Shown here: positions 16,448 to 24,744 of the stretch, piece after piece
Numbering within the stretch: the stretch's first letter is position 1
Layout: the number at the start of each line of letters is the position of its first letter
Assembly (NCBI GenBank): GCA_035564555.1
Contig: DATMTS010000017.1
Coordinates: 1-48,184 of the forward strand
DNA: 48,184 nt
Direction: 5' to 3'
Source of the DNA: DATMTS01 sp035564555
GTDB taxonomy: Bacteria; Actinomycetota; Actinomycetes; Actinomycetales; Microbacteriaceae
The notes under the pieces: generated by a model
The model's database searches: none
The model's input: the letters and a program-made list of their open reading frames with translations, nothing else
Told to the model about the DNA's origin: nothing
Made by a program: the position numbers and the translations under genes

Positions 16448-17293
16448 ATGACTGATTCAGGGTCCGTGCGGTGGCACCTCTCCGGGTTCGGCGACGAGAT
16501 CGACGCCGATCCGGTGGTTCAAGCCGCAGTGCTGCAGGCGCTGGGCGCGAACCACATCGAGGTGCGCAGCGCCTGGGACACCAATGTGGTGGAGATGACC
16601 GCGGAGCAGCTGAACGCACTGGCGGCCGTGTTCGCCGACAAGAACCTGACGGTCTCGGCCGTCGCGTCGCCGGTCGGCAAGGTCGATGTCGCGCTCCCGG
16701 TCGAACACGAGGTCGAGCGGCTCGGCCGGGCGATCGCCGCCGCGCGGATTCTCGGCACGCGATACATCAGGATCTTCTCCTTCTACCACCCCGACCGAGA
16801 GGCCGAGTCGGTGCGCGAGGACGTGATGGTGCGTATGCGCGCGCTCGCCGACGCCGCCGAGGAGGCGGACGTCATCCTGCTGCATGAGAACGAGAAGGAC
16901 ATCTATGGAGACATCCCGTCGCGGGTGCTCGAGATCATCGAGACGGTGGACTCGCCGGCGTTGAAGGTGGCATGGGACGCGGCGAATTTCGTCCAAGTGG
17001 GCGTCGCACCGTTCGACGACGCGTACGCGCTGCTGAGGCCGCATCTGGAGTACCTCCAGGTCAAGGATGCACATTTCTCGGATGCGAGTGTGTGTCCGGC
17101 CGGTGAGGGCGACGGTCAGGTTCAGCGGACGGTGGAGGCGCTGAGCGACTCCGGATACACCGGCTTCGCCTCGCTGGAGCCGCACCTGACCGGAGCATTC
17201 GGCCTGGGCGGGTTCTCCGGGCCCGCGGCATTCGGAGTGGCCGCCCGAGCCTTTGCCCGAGTAACCGAGAAGGCGGGAGTGCAACTGGTATGA
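16448..17293 (+). CDS. Sugar phosphate isomerase/epimerase family TIM-barrel protein (first copy)
   Basis: A 281-residue AP-endonuclease-2-like TIM barrel. ATG 16448 is chosen because the frame upstream is a shadow of the permease gene. Metal-ligand candidates fit the family pattern: Glu147 in LLHENEKD, Asp177 in VAWDAANF, His209 in QVKDAHF and Glu244 in ASLEPHL. Family members carry out keto-sugar epimerisation, isomerisation or dehydration, and some cleave 3-keto-glycosides. It is followed, with an ATGA overlap, by a Gfo/Idh dehydrogenase that could make a keto-sugar for it. The reaction is not known from sequence alone. Confidence 0.85.
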   Translation: MTDSGSVRWHLSGFGDEIDADPVVQAAVLQALGANHIEVRSAWDTNVVEMTAEQLNALAAVFADKNLTVSAVASPVGKVDVALPVEHEVERLGRAIAAARILGTRYIRIFSFYHPDREAESVREDVMVRMRALADAAEEADVILLHENEKDIYGDIPSRVLEIIETVDSPALKVAWDAANFVQVGVAPFDDAYALLRPHLEYLQVKDAHFSDASVCPAGEGDGQVQRTVEALSDSGYTGFASLEPHLTGAFGLGGFSGPAAFGVAARAFARVTEKAGVQLV

Positions 17294-18447
17294 GCACGAA
17301 GGAATGGGGCGTCGCGATCCTGGGATGCGGCACGATCGGCGGCACGCACGCTGCGTCGGTGGCCGAATTCGACGAGTTGCAATTGGTGGCACTGGTCGAT
17401 GAGATCGAGGCGGCCGCGGTGGCGCTGGCAGACCGGGTGGAGGCGGAGGGCCGGCCGAGACCCGCCGTGTACCCGGCGCTGGCGGATGCGCTGGCCGATC
17501 CCGCGGTCGAGCTGGTCGTGGTTGCCACGCCCAGCGGCTTGCACATCGAGCAGGGGCTGGCCGTGCTGGCGGCGGGCAAGCACCTGATCATCGAGAAGCC
17601 GCTCGACGTCGATCTGCGCCGCGCGCAGGAGATCGAGGCGGCGGCGTTGGCCGCCGCGGAGAACGGGGTGGTGGCTTCGGTGATCAGCCAGCACCGCTTC
17701 GACCCGGCCAGTCAGATCGTCGCCAGGGCGGCGGCCGACGGCCGGTTCGGGCGCGTCACCTCGGCGATCGCGTCGGTCGCGTGGTGGCGCTCCCAGGGGT
17801 ACTACGACTCGGGCGACTGGCGGGGAACCTGGGCGATGGACGGTGGTGGCGCCTTGATGAACCAGGGCGTGCACACCGTGGATCTGCTGCTGTGGTTCCT
17901 CGGCCGCCCGGTGGAGATCTATGCGCGCACCGCGTTGCTGGCGCACGATCGTCTCGAGGTCGAGGACACCGCGGTGGCGACCGTGGCGTTCGAATCCGGC
18001 GCGCTGGCCGTGCTGCACGCGACCACGGCTGCGTATCCGTCGTTGACCGTTCGCGTGCAGGTGATGGGTTCGGCCGGTTCCGCAGTGATCGACGGGGACG
18101 AACTGGCCTACTTCCATGCCGCCGAGACAGGTGAGGATGCCGGCCCGATGGGCCTGGGCGGCGGCGGGAACCGCGCAGCCGAAGAACTCGGCAGCGCCGA
18201 GGTCCGAGTAGACGAGGCGGTGAAGGATCCGACCACGTATCCGGCCGGCCATGTTCGCCAATACGCCGACGTGCTGCGCGCGATCACCGAGGGCGGCGCC
18301 CCCGGTGTGCGAGTCACCGACGCGGTCCACGCGCTGGCTGCCGTGCGCGCCGTCTACCTTTCGGCCACGCTGGGGCAGCCGGTGCTCTTCGACGACGTGC
18401 TGGCGGGCCGGTATGACGAGGTCGCGGTCAGGACGGTCGCATCATGA
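17290..18447 (+). CDS. Gfo/Idh/MocA family sugar dehydrogenase
   Basis: A 385-residue NAD(P)-dependent oxidoreductase. A Rossmann domain begins WGVAILGCGTIGGTHAAS; EKP has Lys103; GGGALMNQGVHTVDLLLWFL contains His195 and has Asn191 where many relatives have Asp. The C-terminal alpha/beta domain ends near AVRAVYLSATLGQPV. It overlaps both neighbours by four bases and sits between two TIM-barrel isomerases, so its product is probably their substrate. Candidates are 3-keto-uronides or a keto-hexuronate. It resembles the dehydrogenases of inositol and C-glycoside catabolism only at family level. Confidence 0.87.
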   Translation: MSTKEWGVAILGCGTIGGTHAASVAEFDELQLVALVDEIEAAAVALADRVEAEGRPRPAVYPALADALADPAVELVVVATPSGLHIEQGLAVLAAGKHLIIEKPLDVDLRRAQEIEAAALAAAENGVVASVISQHRFDPASQIVARAAADGRFGRVTSAIASVAWWRSQGYYDSGDWRGTWAMDGGGALMNQGVHTVDLLLWFLGRPVEIYARTALLAHDRLEVEDTAVATVAFESGALAVLHATTAAYPSLTVRVQVMGSAGSAVIDGDELAYFHAAETGEDAGPMGLGGGGNRAAEELGSAEVRVDEAVKDPTTYPAGHVRQYADVLRAITEGGAPGVRVTDAVHALAAVRAVYLSATLGQPVLFDDVLAGRYDEVAVRTVAS

Positions 18448-19343
18448 GATTCTCGGTGTTCACGGCATCCACCCCGGAATGGACGCCCGAGCAAGCCGCC
18501 GACACGCTGGCCGCCCAGGGCTGGGACGGGATCGAATGGCGCATCACCGACCAGGCCGATGCCGAGAACCCGGGATTCTGGGCAGGCAACCGCTCGACCT
18601 GGCCGATGACCGGCCTGGAGGAGCGCCTCGACGACATCGCACGGATCACCGCAGCGGCCGGGCTGGAATTCTCCGGACTGGGCGGCTATGCGCGCTGCGA
18701 TAACCACGACGACGTCGAGCGGATACTGGCCGCCACCGCGCGACTCGGCGCCCGTCAGGTGCGGGTGACCACGCTGCCGTTGGGCACCGCGTGGATGGGC
18801 GCAGCCGAGCCCAGCGGACGCAGCTATCCTGAGCTGTTCGCCGAGACCCGCGAGCACTTCGAATGGGTGAGCGAACGCGCCGCCCACCACGGTGTGAAGG
18901 CGTTGGTGGAATTGCACCACCAGACCGTGATCTCCTCGGCATCCGCCGCCGCGCGGCTGCTGACCGGGCTCGATCCGGCTCATGTCGGCGTCATCCACGA
19001 TCTGGGAAACCTGGTGATCGAAGGTCACGAAGAGCACCTCGCCGGCCTGCAGCTGCTGGGCGACCACCTGGCGCACGTGCACGTGAAGAACGCGCGCTGG
19101 GTGGCGACCGGCAACAGCGGAGAAGGGGTGCTCGCCGACACCGTGCACTGGACCAGCGAGTGGGCGACCCTGCGCGCGGGCCAGGCCAGCGTCGAAGGCT
19201 ATCTGCGCGCCTTGGTCGCTGCCGGTTACGACGGTTGGATCACCGTCGAGGACTTCTCCACCGACCTCCCGTTGGCAGAGCGGACGGCGGACAACCTGGC
19301 CTATCTGCGTGCGGTCGAAGCGGTGGTTCGGGCCGACGCGTGA
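18444..19343 (+). CDS. Sugar phosphate isomerase/epimerase family TIM-barrel protein (second copy)
   Basis: A 299-residue TIM barrel, clearly diverged from the copy at 16448. Likely metal ligands are Glu156 (ALVELHHQ), Asp186 (VIHDLGN), His213 (HVHVKNARW) and Glu269 (ITVEDFS), so the full Glu-Asp-His-Glu site is present. HVHVKN is a strong family mark. ATG 18444 overlaps the dehydrogenase stop and its own TGA overlaps the GTG of uxuB. Two paralogous active sites on either side of one dehydrogenase suggest sequential steps, or two subunits of one complex, on the same keto-sugar. Its function is otherwise open. Confidence 0.86.
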   Translation: MRFSVFTASTPEWTPEQAADTLAAQGWDGIEWRITDQADAENPGFWAGNRSTWPMTGLEERLDDIARITAAAGLEFSGLGGYARCDNHDDVERILAATARLGARQVRVTTLPLGTAWMGAAEPSGRSYPELFAETREHFEWVSERAAHHGVKALVELHHQTVISSASAAARLLTGLDPAHVGVIHDLGNLVIEGHEEHLAGLQLLGDHLAHVHVKNARWVATGNSGEGVLADTVHWTSEWATLRAGQASVEGYLRALVAAGYDGWITVEDFSTDLPLAERTADNLAYLRAVEAVVRADA

Positions 19344-20749
19344 AGCCGCTGAATCGGAGAACCTGGCCGTCGCCTGAGGCGCCGGTGCGCATCGTGCATC
19401 TGGGGCTGGGGGCGTTCCATCGTTCGCATCAGGCCTGGTACACGGCGCGGGCGAACGAGGCAGCTCCAGGTGACCCGTGGGGAATCGCGGCCTTCACCGG
19501 GCGCAGCCCTCAGGCAGCGGATGATCTGGGTGCGCAGGACGGCCTGTTCACCCTGATCACGCGCGCCGCCGATGGAGACCGCGCCGAGATCGTCGGCAGC
19601 ATCTCGGCCGCCGTCGACGGGGCGGATGCCGTGCGCTGGCGTGAGCTGATTGCGGCGCCCAGCACCGCCATCCTCACCATCACGATCACCGAACGCGGCT
19701 ATTGCGCCGACGCGGATGGGCGGTTGGACCAGCGGCTGGAATCAGTGCGCGATGACCTGCGGCTGCTGCGCTCCGGCGCTGCGGGCGCGGTGCAGACCGC
19801 GCCTGGCCGCATCGTGGACGGCCTGCGCGCGCGTCGCGCGGCCGGGGGCGCCCCGATCGCGATCGTCAGTTGCGACAATCTGGCGGGCAACGGCGAGCTG
19901 TGCCGTGCGGTCGTGCTCGAGCTGGCACGGGCCGTCGATGCCGACCTGGCCGGTTGGGCGGCCTCCGCCGTGTCGTTCGTGTCCACGATGGTCGACCGGA
20001 TCACGCCGGCGACCGCTGCCGAGGATGTCGCCGAGGCCGCCGAGCTGACCGGTTACGCCGACGCGGTTCCGGTGGTGGCGGAGCCGTTCGCCGAGTGGGT
20101 GCTGGCCGGGGAGTTCCCGGCCGGGCGGCCGGCCTGGGAATCGGCAGGCGCGCTCTTCGTGGATGACGTCGCTCCGTACGAGCAGCGCAAGCTCTGGCTG
20201 CTCAACGCCGGCCACTCTCTGCTGGCCTACCTCGGGCTGCTGCGCGGTCACGACACCATCGCGGCGGCGATGGCGGACCCGAACTGCATCGAACTGCTTG
20301 AGCGCCTATGGGCCGAAGCGGCCGAGTGCCTGCCGTTCGGAGACGCCGAGATCGCCGCCACCACCCGGACCCTGCGGGCCAGATTCGCCAATCCACGCAT
20401 CCGCCACCTTTTGAGCCAGATCGCGTCCGACGGCTCAGCGAAGCTGCCCGTGCGAGTCGTGCCCGTGCTGCGCGAACGTCGTGAGGCCGGCCGCGCGCCC
20501 GGTGCGGGTCAGGCGGCGCTGGTCGCCGCCTGGATGCTGCACCTCGGCGGCCCCGGACACCTCGTGCAGGATGCCGGCGCCGCCGGGCTTCGCGACAGGC
20601 TCAGCGGCGAAGCCCACGCCGACGCCGCTGCGACGCTTGACTTTCTCGATCCCGTGCTGGGCGCCGACCCTGCGCTCGTCTCGGCGGTCGCAGACGCGGC
20701 ATTCCGCCTCTCATCCCCGTCAGAGAATCCCGAAGGGAAGAACCCGTGA
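19340..20749 (+). CDS. uxuB: Fructuronate reductase / D-mannonate oxidoreductase
   Basis: About 469 residues from GTG 19340 (GTGA overlap); the longer open frame from 18863 lies inside the previous gene. The long-chain mannitol dehydrogenase family mark is evident in VRIVHLGLGAFHRSHQAWYT, with later ITITERGY, SCDNLAGNG, and VSFVSTMVDRITP with EPFAEWVLAGEF. It reduces D-fructuronate to D-mannonate with NADH in the cytosol. UxaC upstream and ManD directly downstream supply the adjoining steps, which fixes the choice of fructuronate reductase over other polyol dehydrogenases, although tagaturonate reductase cannot be ruled out by sequence alone. Confidence 0.88.
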   Translation: MKPLNRRTWPSPEAPVRIVHLGLGAFHRSHQAWYTARANEAAPGDPWGIAAFTGRSPQAADDLGAQDGLFTLITRAADGDRAEIVGSISAAVDGADAVRWRELIAAPSTAILTITITERGYCADADGRLDQRLESVRDDLRLLRSGAAGAVQTAPGRIVDGLRARRAAGGAPIAIVSCDNLAGNGELCRAVVLELARAVDADLAGWAASAVSFVSTMVDRITPATAAEDVAEAAELTGYADAVPVVAEPFAEWVLAGEFPAGRPAWESAGALFVDDVAPYEQRKLWLLNAGHSLLAYLGLLRGHDTIAAAMADPNCIELLERLWAEAAECLPFGDAEIAATTRTLRARFANPRIRHLLSQIASDGSAKLPVRVVPVLRERREAGRAPGAGQAALVAAWMLHLGGPGHLVQDAGAAGLRDRLSGEAHADAAATLDFLDPVLGADPALVSAVADAAFRLSSPSENPEGKNP

Positions 20750-21975
20750 AGATAACAGCCGCCGAGGTGATCGTGACCAGCCCGGATCGCAATTTCGTCA
20801 CCCTCAAACTGACGACCGACGACGGGTTGACCGGACTGGGCGACGGCACGTTGAACGGCCGCGAACTGGCGGTCGTCGCCTATCTGCGTGAACACGTGGC
20901 GCCGCTCCTGATCGGCACCGATCCGCACCGGATCGAGGACACCTGGCAGTTCCTCTACCGTTCGGCATACTGGCGCCGCGGCCCGGTGACCATGGCCGCG
21001 ATCGCGGCCGTCGACGTGGCGCTCTGGGACATCAAAGCCAAGGCGGCCGGGATGCCGCTGTACCAGTTGCTCGGTGGTGCCTCGCGCACCGGGATCCGAG
21101 CGTACGGCCATGCCAGCGGCCGCGACATCCCCGAGATCTTCGACTCGATCCGCGAGCATCTGGAACTCGGCTACAAGTCGATCAGGGTTCAGACGGCGGT
21201 CCCGGGCATCAACGCGGTCTACGGCGTGGCCGGACAGCCATCGGTCGGTGGGAAACGCTATGACTACGAGCCCGCGCAGCGTCAGGCGCTTCCGGCCGAG
21301 GAGGACTGGGACACCCGGGCGTACCTGCGCCACCTGCCCACCGTTTTCGAGGCGGTGCGCAACGAGTTCGGTCCCGAATTGCCGCTGCTGCACGACGGGC
21401 ATCACCGCATGACGCCGATCCAGGCGGCCAAGCTGGGCAAGGCGCTGGAGCCGTACGACCTGTTCTGGCTGGAGGACTGCACGCCGGCTGAGAACCAACA
21501 GGCGCTGCGACTTGTGCGCCAGCACACCACGACGCCGCTGGCGATCGGGGAGGTCTTCAACACCATCTGGGACTACCAGACGCTGATCACGGAGCAGCTC
21601 ATCGACTACGTGCGCTCGGCGGTCACCCACACCGGTGGCATCTCGCCGATGAAGAAGCTGATGGACTTCGCCGCGCAATATCAGATCAAGTCCGGCATCC
21701 ACGGACCGACGGACATCTCACCGGTCGGCATGGCGGCGGCGTTGCACCTGGATCTGGCCATCCACAATTTCGGGATCCAGGAGTACATGCGGCATGGCCG
21801 ACTCACCGACGAGGTGTTCGAACAGTCGTTCACCTTCGCCGACGGGTATCTGCATCCAGGCGAGAATCCGGGGCTCGGCGTCGAGTTGAACGAAGACGCG
21901 GCGGCGCGGTTCCCGTACACCCCGGCCTACCTGCCGTTCAATCGTCTCCAGGACGGCACCGTGCACGACTGGTGA
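20746..21975 (+). CDS. manD: D-mannonate dehydratase (enolase superfamily)
   Basis: A 409-residue enzyme dehydrating D-mannonate to 2-keto-3-deoxygluconate with Mg2+. GTG 20746 overlaps the uxuB stop. It starts MKITAAEVIVTSPDRNFVTL, as ManD/RspA proteins do. Metal ligands are Asp217, Glu243 and Glu269. Catalytic candidates are Arg147, Tyr159, His219 and His319, and the protein ends on the family C-terminal Trp409. Having both Arg147 and Tyr159 fits the efficient mannonate dehydratases rather than the low-activity relatives. It closes the operon; a palindrome at 22021-22083 follows. KDG kinase and KDPG aldolase are not in the window. Confidence 0.93.
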   Translation: MKITAAEVIVTSPDRNFVTLKLTTDDGLTGLGDGTLNGRELAVVAYLREHVAPLLIGTDPHRIEDTWQFLYRSAYWRRGPVTMAAIAAVDVALWDIKAKAAGMPLYQLLGGASRTGIRAYGHASGRDIPEIFDSIREHLELGYKSIRVQTAVPGINAVYGVAGQPSVGGKRYDYEPAQRQALPAEEDWDTRAYLRHLPTVFEAVRNEFGPELPLLHDGHHRMTPIQAAKLGKALEPYDLFWLEDCTPAENQQALRLVRQHTTTPLAIGEVFNTIWDYQTLITEQLIDYVRSAVTHTGGISPMKKLMDFAAQYQIKSGIHGPTDISPVGMAAALHLDLAIHNFGIQEYMRHGRLTDEVFEQSFTFADGYLHPGENPGLGVELNEDAAARFPYTPAYLPFNRLQDGTVHDW

Positions 21976-22020
21976 ACGGAGGCGCTGTCAGAACCGTCGG
22001 CCATCGCGCGGGGCATCAGG

Positions 22021-22083
22021 CGGCATTCGCGAGATGGCACGGCAATCCGGGCAACGAATTGCCGTGCCATCCCGCGGATGCCG
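22021..22083. repeat. Palindrome between convergent manD and hpaD (26-bp arms)
   Basis: Arms 22021-22046 and 22058-22083 are complementary at 24 of 26 positions around an 11-base loop. It lies 45 bases after manD and 47 bases before the end of hpaD on the other strand, so it could act as a two-way terminator, though it lacks T-runs. Sequence blocks CGGCATTCG and ACGGCA are shared with the palindrome at 4967-5035, implying one dispersed family. Confidence 0.75.
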
Positions 22084-22130
22084 TGCGGTGCTGACTTCCT
22101 GGCGCGGGGCGGCCGAGCCCGCCAGCGTTC

Positions 22131-23198
22131 TCAGACGGTGTTGCCGACCTTGAATCCCTTCTCGGTGTCGCCCTCCCGAGTGTATGAGAAGCCGTCGGCG
22201 CCGATCGTGACCGCCATCTCGCCGGGCTCCTCCCGTTGGATGACCGGTTGGGGGTTGCCGTCGAGGTCGAGCACGAGCGAGGCATCCGTGTACCAGCTGG
22301 GCACCACGGGGTTGCCCCACCAGTCGCGCCGCTGGTTGTCATGCACGTCCCACGTGACGACCGGGTTGTCCGGATCACCCGTGTAGTAGTCCTGCGTGTA
22401 GATCTCGATGCGGTGGCCGTCGGGGTCGCGCAGGTACAGGTAGAACGCGTTCGAGACACCGTGCCGGCCGGGGCCGCGCTCGATCGTGTCCGACTTGCGC
22501 AGCGAGCCGAGCTTGTCGCAGATGTAGAGGATGTTGTGCTTCTCGTGCGTGGAGAACGCGATGTGGTGCATGCGCGGACCTGCGCCTCCGGTCATCGCGG
22601 TGTCGTGCACGGTGTCTTTGCGATGCAGCCAGGCGGCGTAGATGACACCCTCGTCGTCTTCGATGTCCTCGGTGATGCGGAAGCCGAGCCCCTGCAGGTA
22701 TTGGCAGCCGGCAGCGACATCCGGGGTGACCTGGTTGAAGTGGTCGAGGCGCACGAGCGCGCCCGCCCCGTGCAGGTCGTATCGCCAGGCGAGTCGCTCC
22801 ACGTGCTGCACCTGGAAGAAGAACTCGTAGGGGAATCCGAGCGGGTCGGTGACGCGCACCGCGTCGCCGATGCCCTTCACGAAGCCGTCGGCACGTCGCT
22901 CGACCCGGCAGCCGAGGTCGCGGTAGTACGCCTCGGCACGGTCGACGTCCTCGGATGTGCGCACGCGGAACGCCAGTGCTGCCGCCGCCGCGACGGGGCC
23001 TTTGCGCAGCACGAGATTGTGGTGGATGAACTCCTCGAACGATCGCAGGTAGACGGTGTTCTCGTCTTCCTCGGTCACGACGAGGCCGAGGATGTCCACG
23101 TAGAACTCGCGGGACGCCGCGAGGTCGGTGACCACGAGTTCCATGTAGGCGCAGCGGACGACGTCCGGCGGGGTGAGGGATGAGGTGAGTTTCGTCAT
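22131..23198 (-). CDS. hpaD: Homoprotocatechuate (3,4-dihydroxyphenylacetate) 2,3-dioxygenase
   Basis: A 355-residue type I extradiol ring-cleavage enzyme opening 3,4-dihydroxyphenylacetate to 5-carboxymethyl-2-hydroxymuconate semialdehyde. Metal ligands His153, His212 and Glu265, the second-sphere His198 and Tyr255, and Arg241, His246 and Arg291 all align with a constant offset of two to the residues of the Brevibacterium enzyme as I know them. It therefore looks fully active and uses Fe(II) or Mn(II). Two vicinal-oxygen-chelate domains are seen, at about 14-130 and 147-290. It is the last gene of the minus-strand operon, 30 bases after hpaE. The start MTKLTSSLTP is at 23198. Confidence 0.95.
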   Translation of the reverse strand: MTKLTSSLTPPDVVRCAYMELVVTDLAASREFYVDILGLVVTEEDENTVYLRSFEEFIHHNLVLRKGPVAAAAALAFRVRTSEDVDRAEAYYRDLGCRVERRADGFVKGIGDAVRVTDPLGFPYEFFFQVQHVERLAWRYDLHGAGALVRLDHFNQVTPDVAAGCQYLQGLGFRITEDIEDDEGVIYAAWLHRKDTVHDTAMTGGAGPRMHHIAFSTHEKHNILYICDKLGSLRKSDTIERGPGRHGVSNAFYLYLRDPDGHRIEIYTQDYYTGDPDNPVVTWDVHDNQRRDWWGNPVVPSWYTDASLVLDLDGNPQPVIQREEPGEMAVTIGADGFSYTREGDTEKGFKVGNTV

Positions 23199-23228
23199 TG
23201 GAGTGTCTTTCTCGATGGTGCTGAATGG

Positions 23229-24743
23229 TCAGACGTCGTCGCGGGAGTCGGCGGAGTCACCGAATCGGGGCGTGTGCACCTGGCCGAGGGTGATGTGCAC
23301 CGCCTGCTGGTCGGTGTAGAAGTCGATGGACCGGTAGCCGCCCTCGTGCCCGAGGCCGGAGGCCTTCACGCCGCCGAACGGGGTGCGCAGGTCGCGCACA
23401 TTGTGCGAATTCAGCCACACCATGCCGGCGTTCACCGACTGCGCGAACGTGTGCGCCCCGGCGAGGTCGTTGGTCCAGATGTAGGCCGCGAGCCCGTACT
23501 TGGTGTTGTTCGCCAGTGCGAGCGCGTCTTCCCAGGTGTCGAACGGGGTGATCGCGACGACCGGGCCGAAGATCTCCTCCTGGAAGATACGGGCATCCGG
23601 CGATACATCGGCGAACACCGTGGGCGAGACGTAGTTGCCGGTGTCGAGCCCCTCGGGACGGCCGCCGCCGGCCAGCAGCCGGCCCTCACCCTTGCCGATC
23701 TCGACGTAGCTCATGACCTTCTCGTAGTGCTCGGGGTGCACCAGCGAGCCCACCTCGGTCTTCGGATCGTGCGGGTCTCCGACCACGATGTTCTTCGCTC
23801 GGGCGGCGTACCGCTCGCAGAATTCGTCGTAGATGCCGCGCTGCACCAGGATGCGGCTGCCTGCGGTGCACCGCTCGCCGTTCAGGGAGAACACGCCGAA
23901 CAGGGTGGAGTCGATCGCCGCATCGAGGTCGGCGTCGTCGAACACGACGGCTGGCGACTTGCCGCCGAGCTCCATCGACAGGCCCTTCAGGAAGGGCGCG
24001 GCGTTGCCGAAGATCAGCTGACCGGTCTTGCTTTCGCCGGTGAACGAGATGAGCGGCACGTCGGGGTGTTTGACGAGCGCGTCGCCGGCTTCTTCGCCCA
24101 GCCCGTTCACGAGGTTGAACACGCCGTCGGGCAGCCCCGCGTCGCGGAAGATCTGCGCCCACAGGCTGGCCGACAGCGGAGTGAACTCCGCCGGTTTGAG
24201 CACGACGGTGCAACCGGATGCCAGAGCCGGCGCGAGCTTCCAGCTCTCCAGCATGAACGGCGTGTTCCACGGTGTGATCAGGCCGGCGACCCCGATCGGC
24301 TTGCGGTTGACGTAATTGATCTGTCGGCCGGGAACCTTGTATGCGTCGTCGGCCTGGGCGACGATCAGGTCGGCGAAGAAGCGGAAGTTCTCGGCCGCAC
24401 GCTGCGCCTGACCCAGCGCCTGCGTGATCGGCAGGCCCGTGTCGAACGTCTCCAGTTCGGCAAGCCGCGCATCCTGGGCCTCCACGGCATCCGCGATCTT
24501 GTTCAGCACTCGGGCGCGTGCGCGCGGCAGCATCCGCGGCCACGGTCCGTCGGTGAAGGCGCGGGTCGCTGCGGCGACCGCGAGGTCGATGTCGGCCTTC
24601 TTGCCCGCGGCCGCCTGCAGGTAGGTCCGGTTCGACACCGGATCGAGCACGTCGAAGGTGTCGCGGTCGACGCTGTCGACGAATTCGCCGTCGATGAAGT
24701 GCTGGATCTTCTCCGGCAGGTTCTCGGGCACGTAGTGCGCCAT
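23229..24743 (-). CDS. hpaE: 5-carboxymethyl-2-hydroxymuconate semialdehyde dehydrogenase
   Basis: A 504-residue NAD-dependent aldehyde dehydrogenase oxidising the HpaD product to 5-carboxymethyl-2-hydroxymuconate. ITPWNTPFML contains Asn160, MELGGKSP the general base Glu258, and NGERCTAGSR the nucleophile Cys292; the C-terminal GGVKASGLGHEGG is the usual ALDH end motif. Position between hpaD and the aldolase supports the substrate choice over a generic ALDH. It starts at 24743, one base beyond the aldolase stop. It might also oxidise succinate semialdehyde formed later in the route, which is speculation. Confidence 0.92.
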   Translation of the reverse strand: MAHYVPENLPEKIQHFIDGEFVDSVDRDTFDVLDPVSNRTYLQAAAGKKADIDLAVAAATRAFTDGPWPRMLPRARARVLNKIADAVEAQDARLAELETFDTGLPITQALGQAQRAAENFRFFADLIVAQADDAYKVPGRQINYVNRKPIGVAGLITPWNTPFMLESWKLAPALASGCTVVLKPAEFTPLSASLWAQIFRDAGLPDGVFNLVNGLGEEAGDALVKHPDVPLISFTGESKTGQLIFGNAAPFLKGLSMELGGKSPAVVFDDADLDAAIDSTLFGVFSLNGERCTAGSRILVQRGIYDEFCERYAARAKNIVVGDPHDPKTEVGSLVHPEHYEKVMSYVEIGKGEGRLLAGGGRPEGLDTGNYVSPTVFADVSPDARIFQEEIFGPVVAITPFDTWEDALALANNTKYGLAAYIWTNDLAGAHTFAQSVNAGMVWLNSHNVRDLRTPFGGVKASGLGHEGGYRSIDFYTDQQAVHITLGQVHTPRFGDSADSRDDV

Positions 24744-24744
24744 C

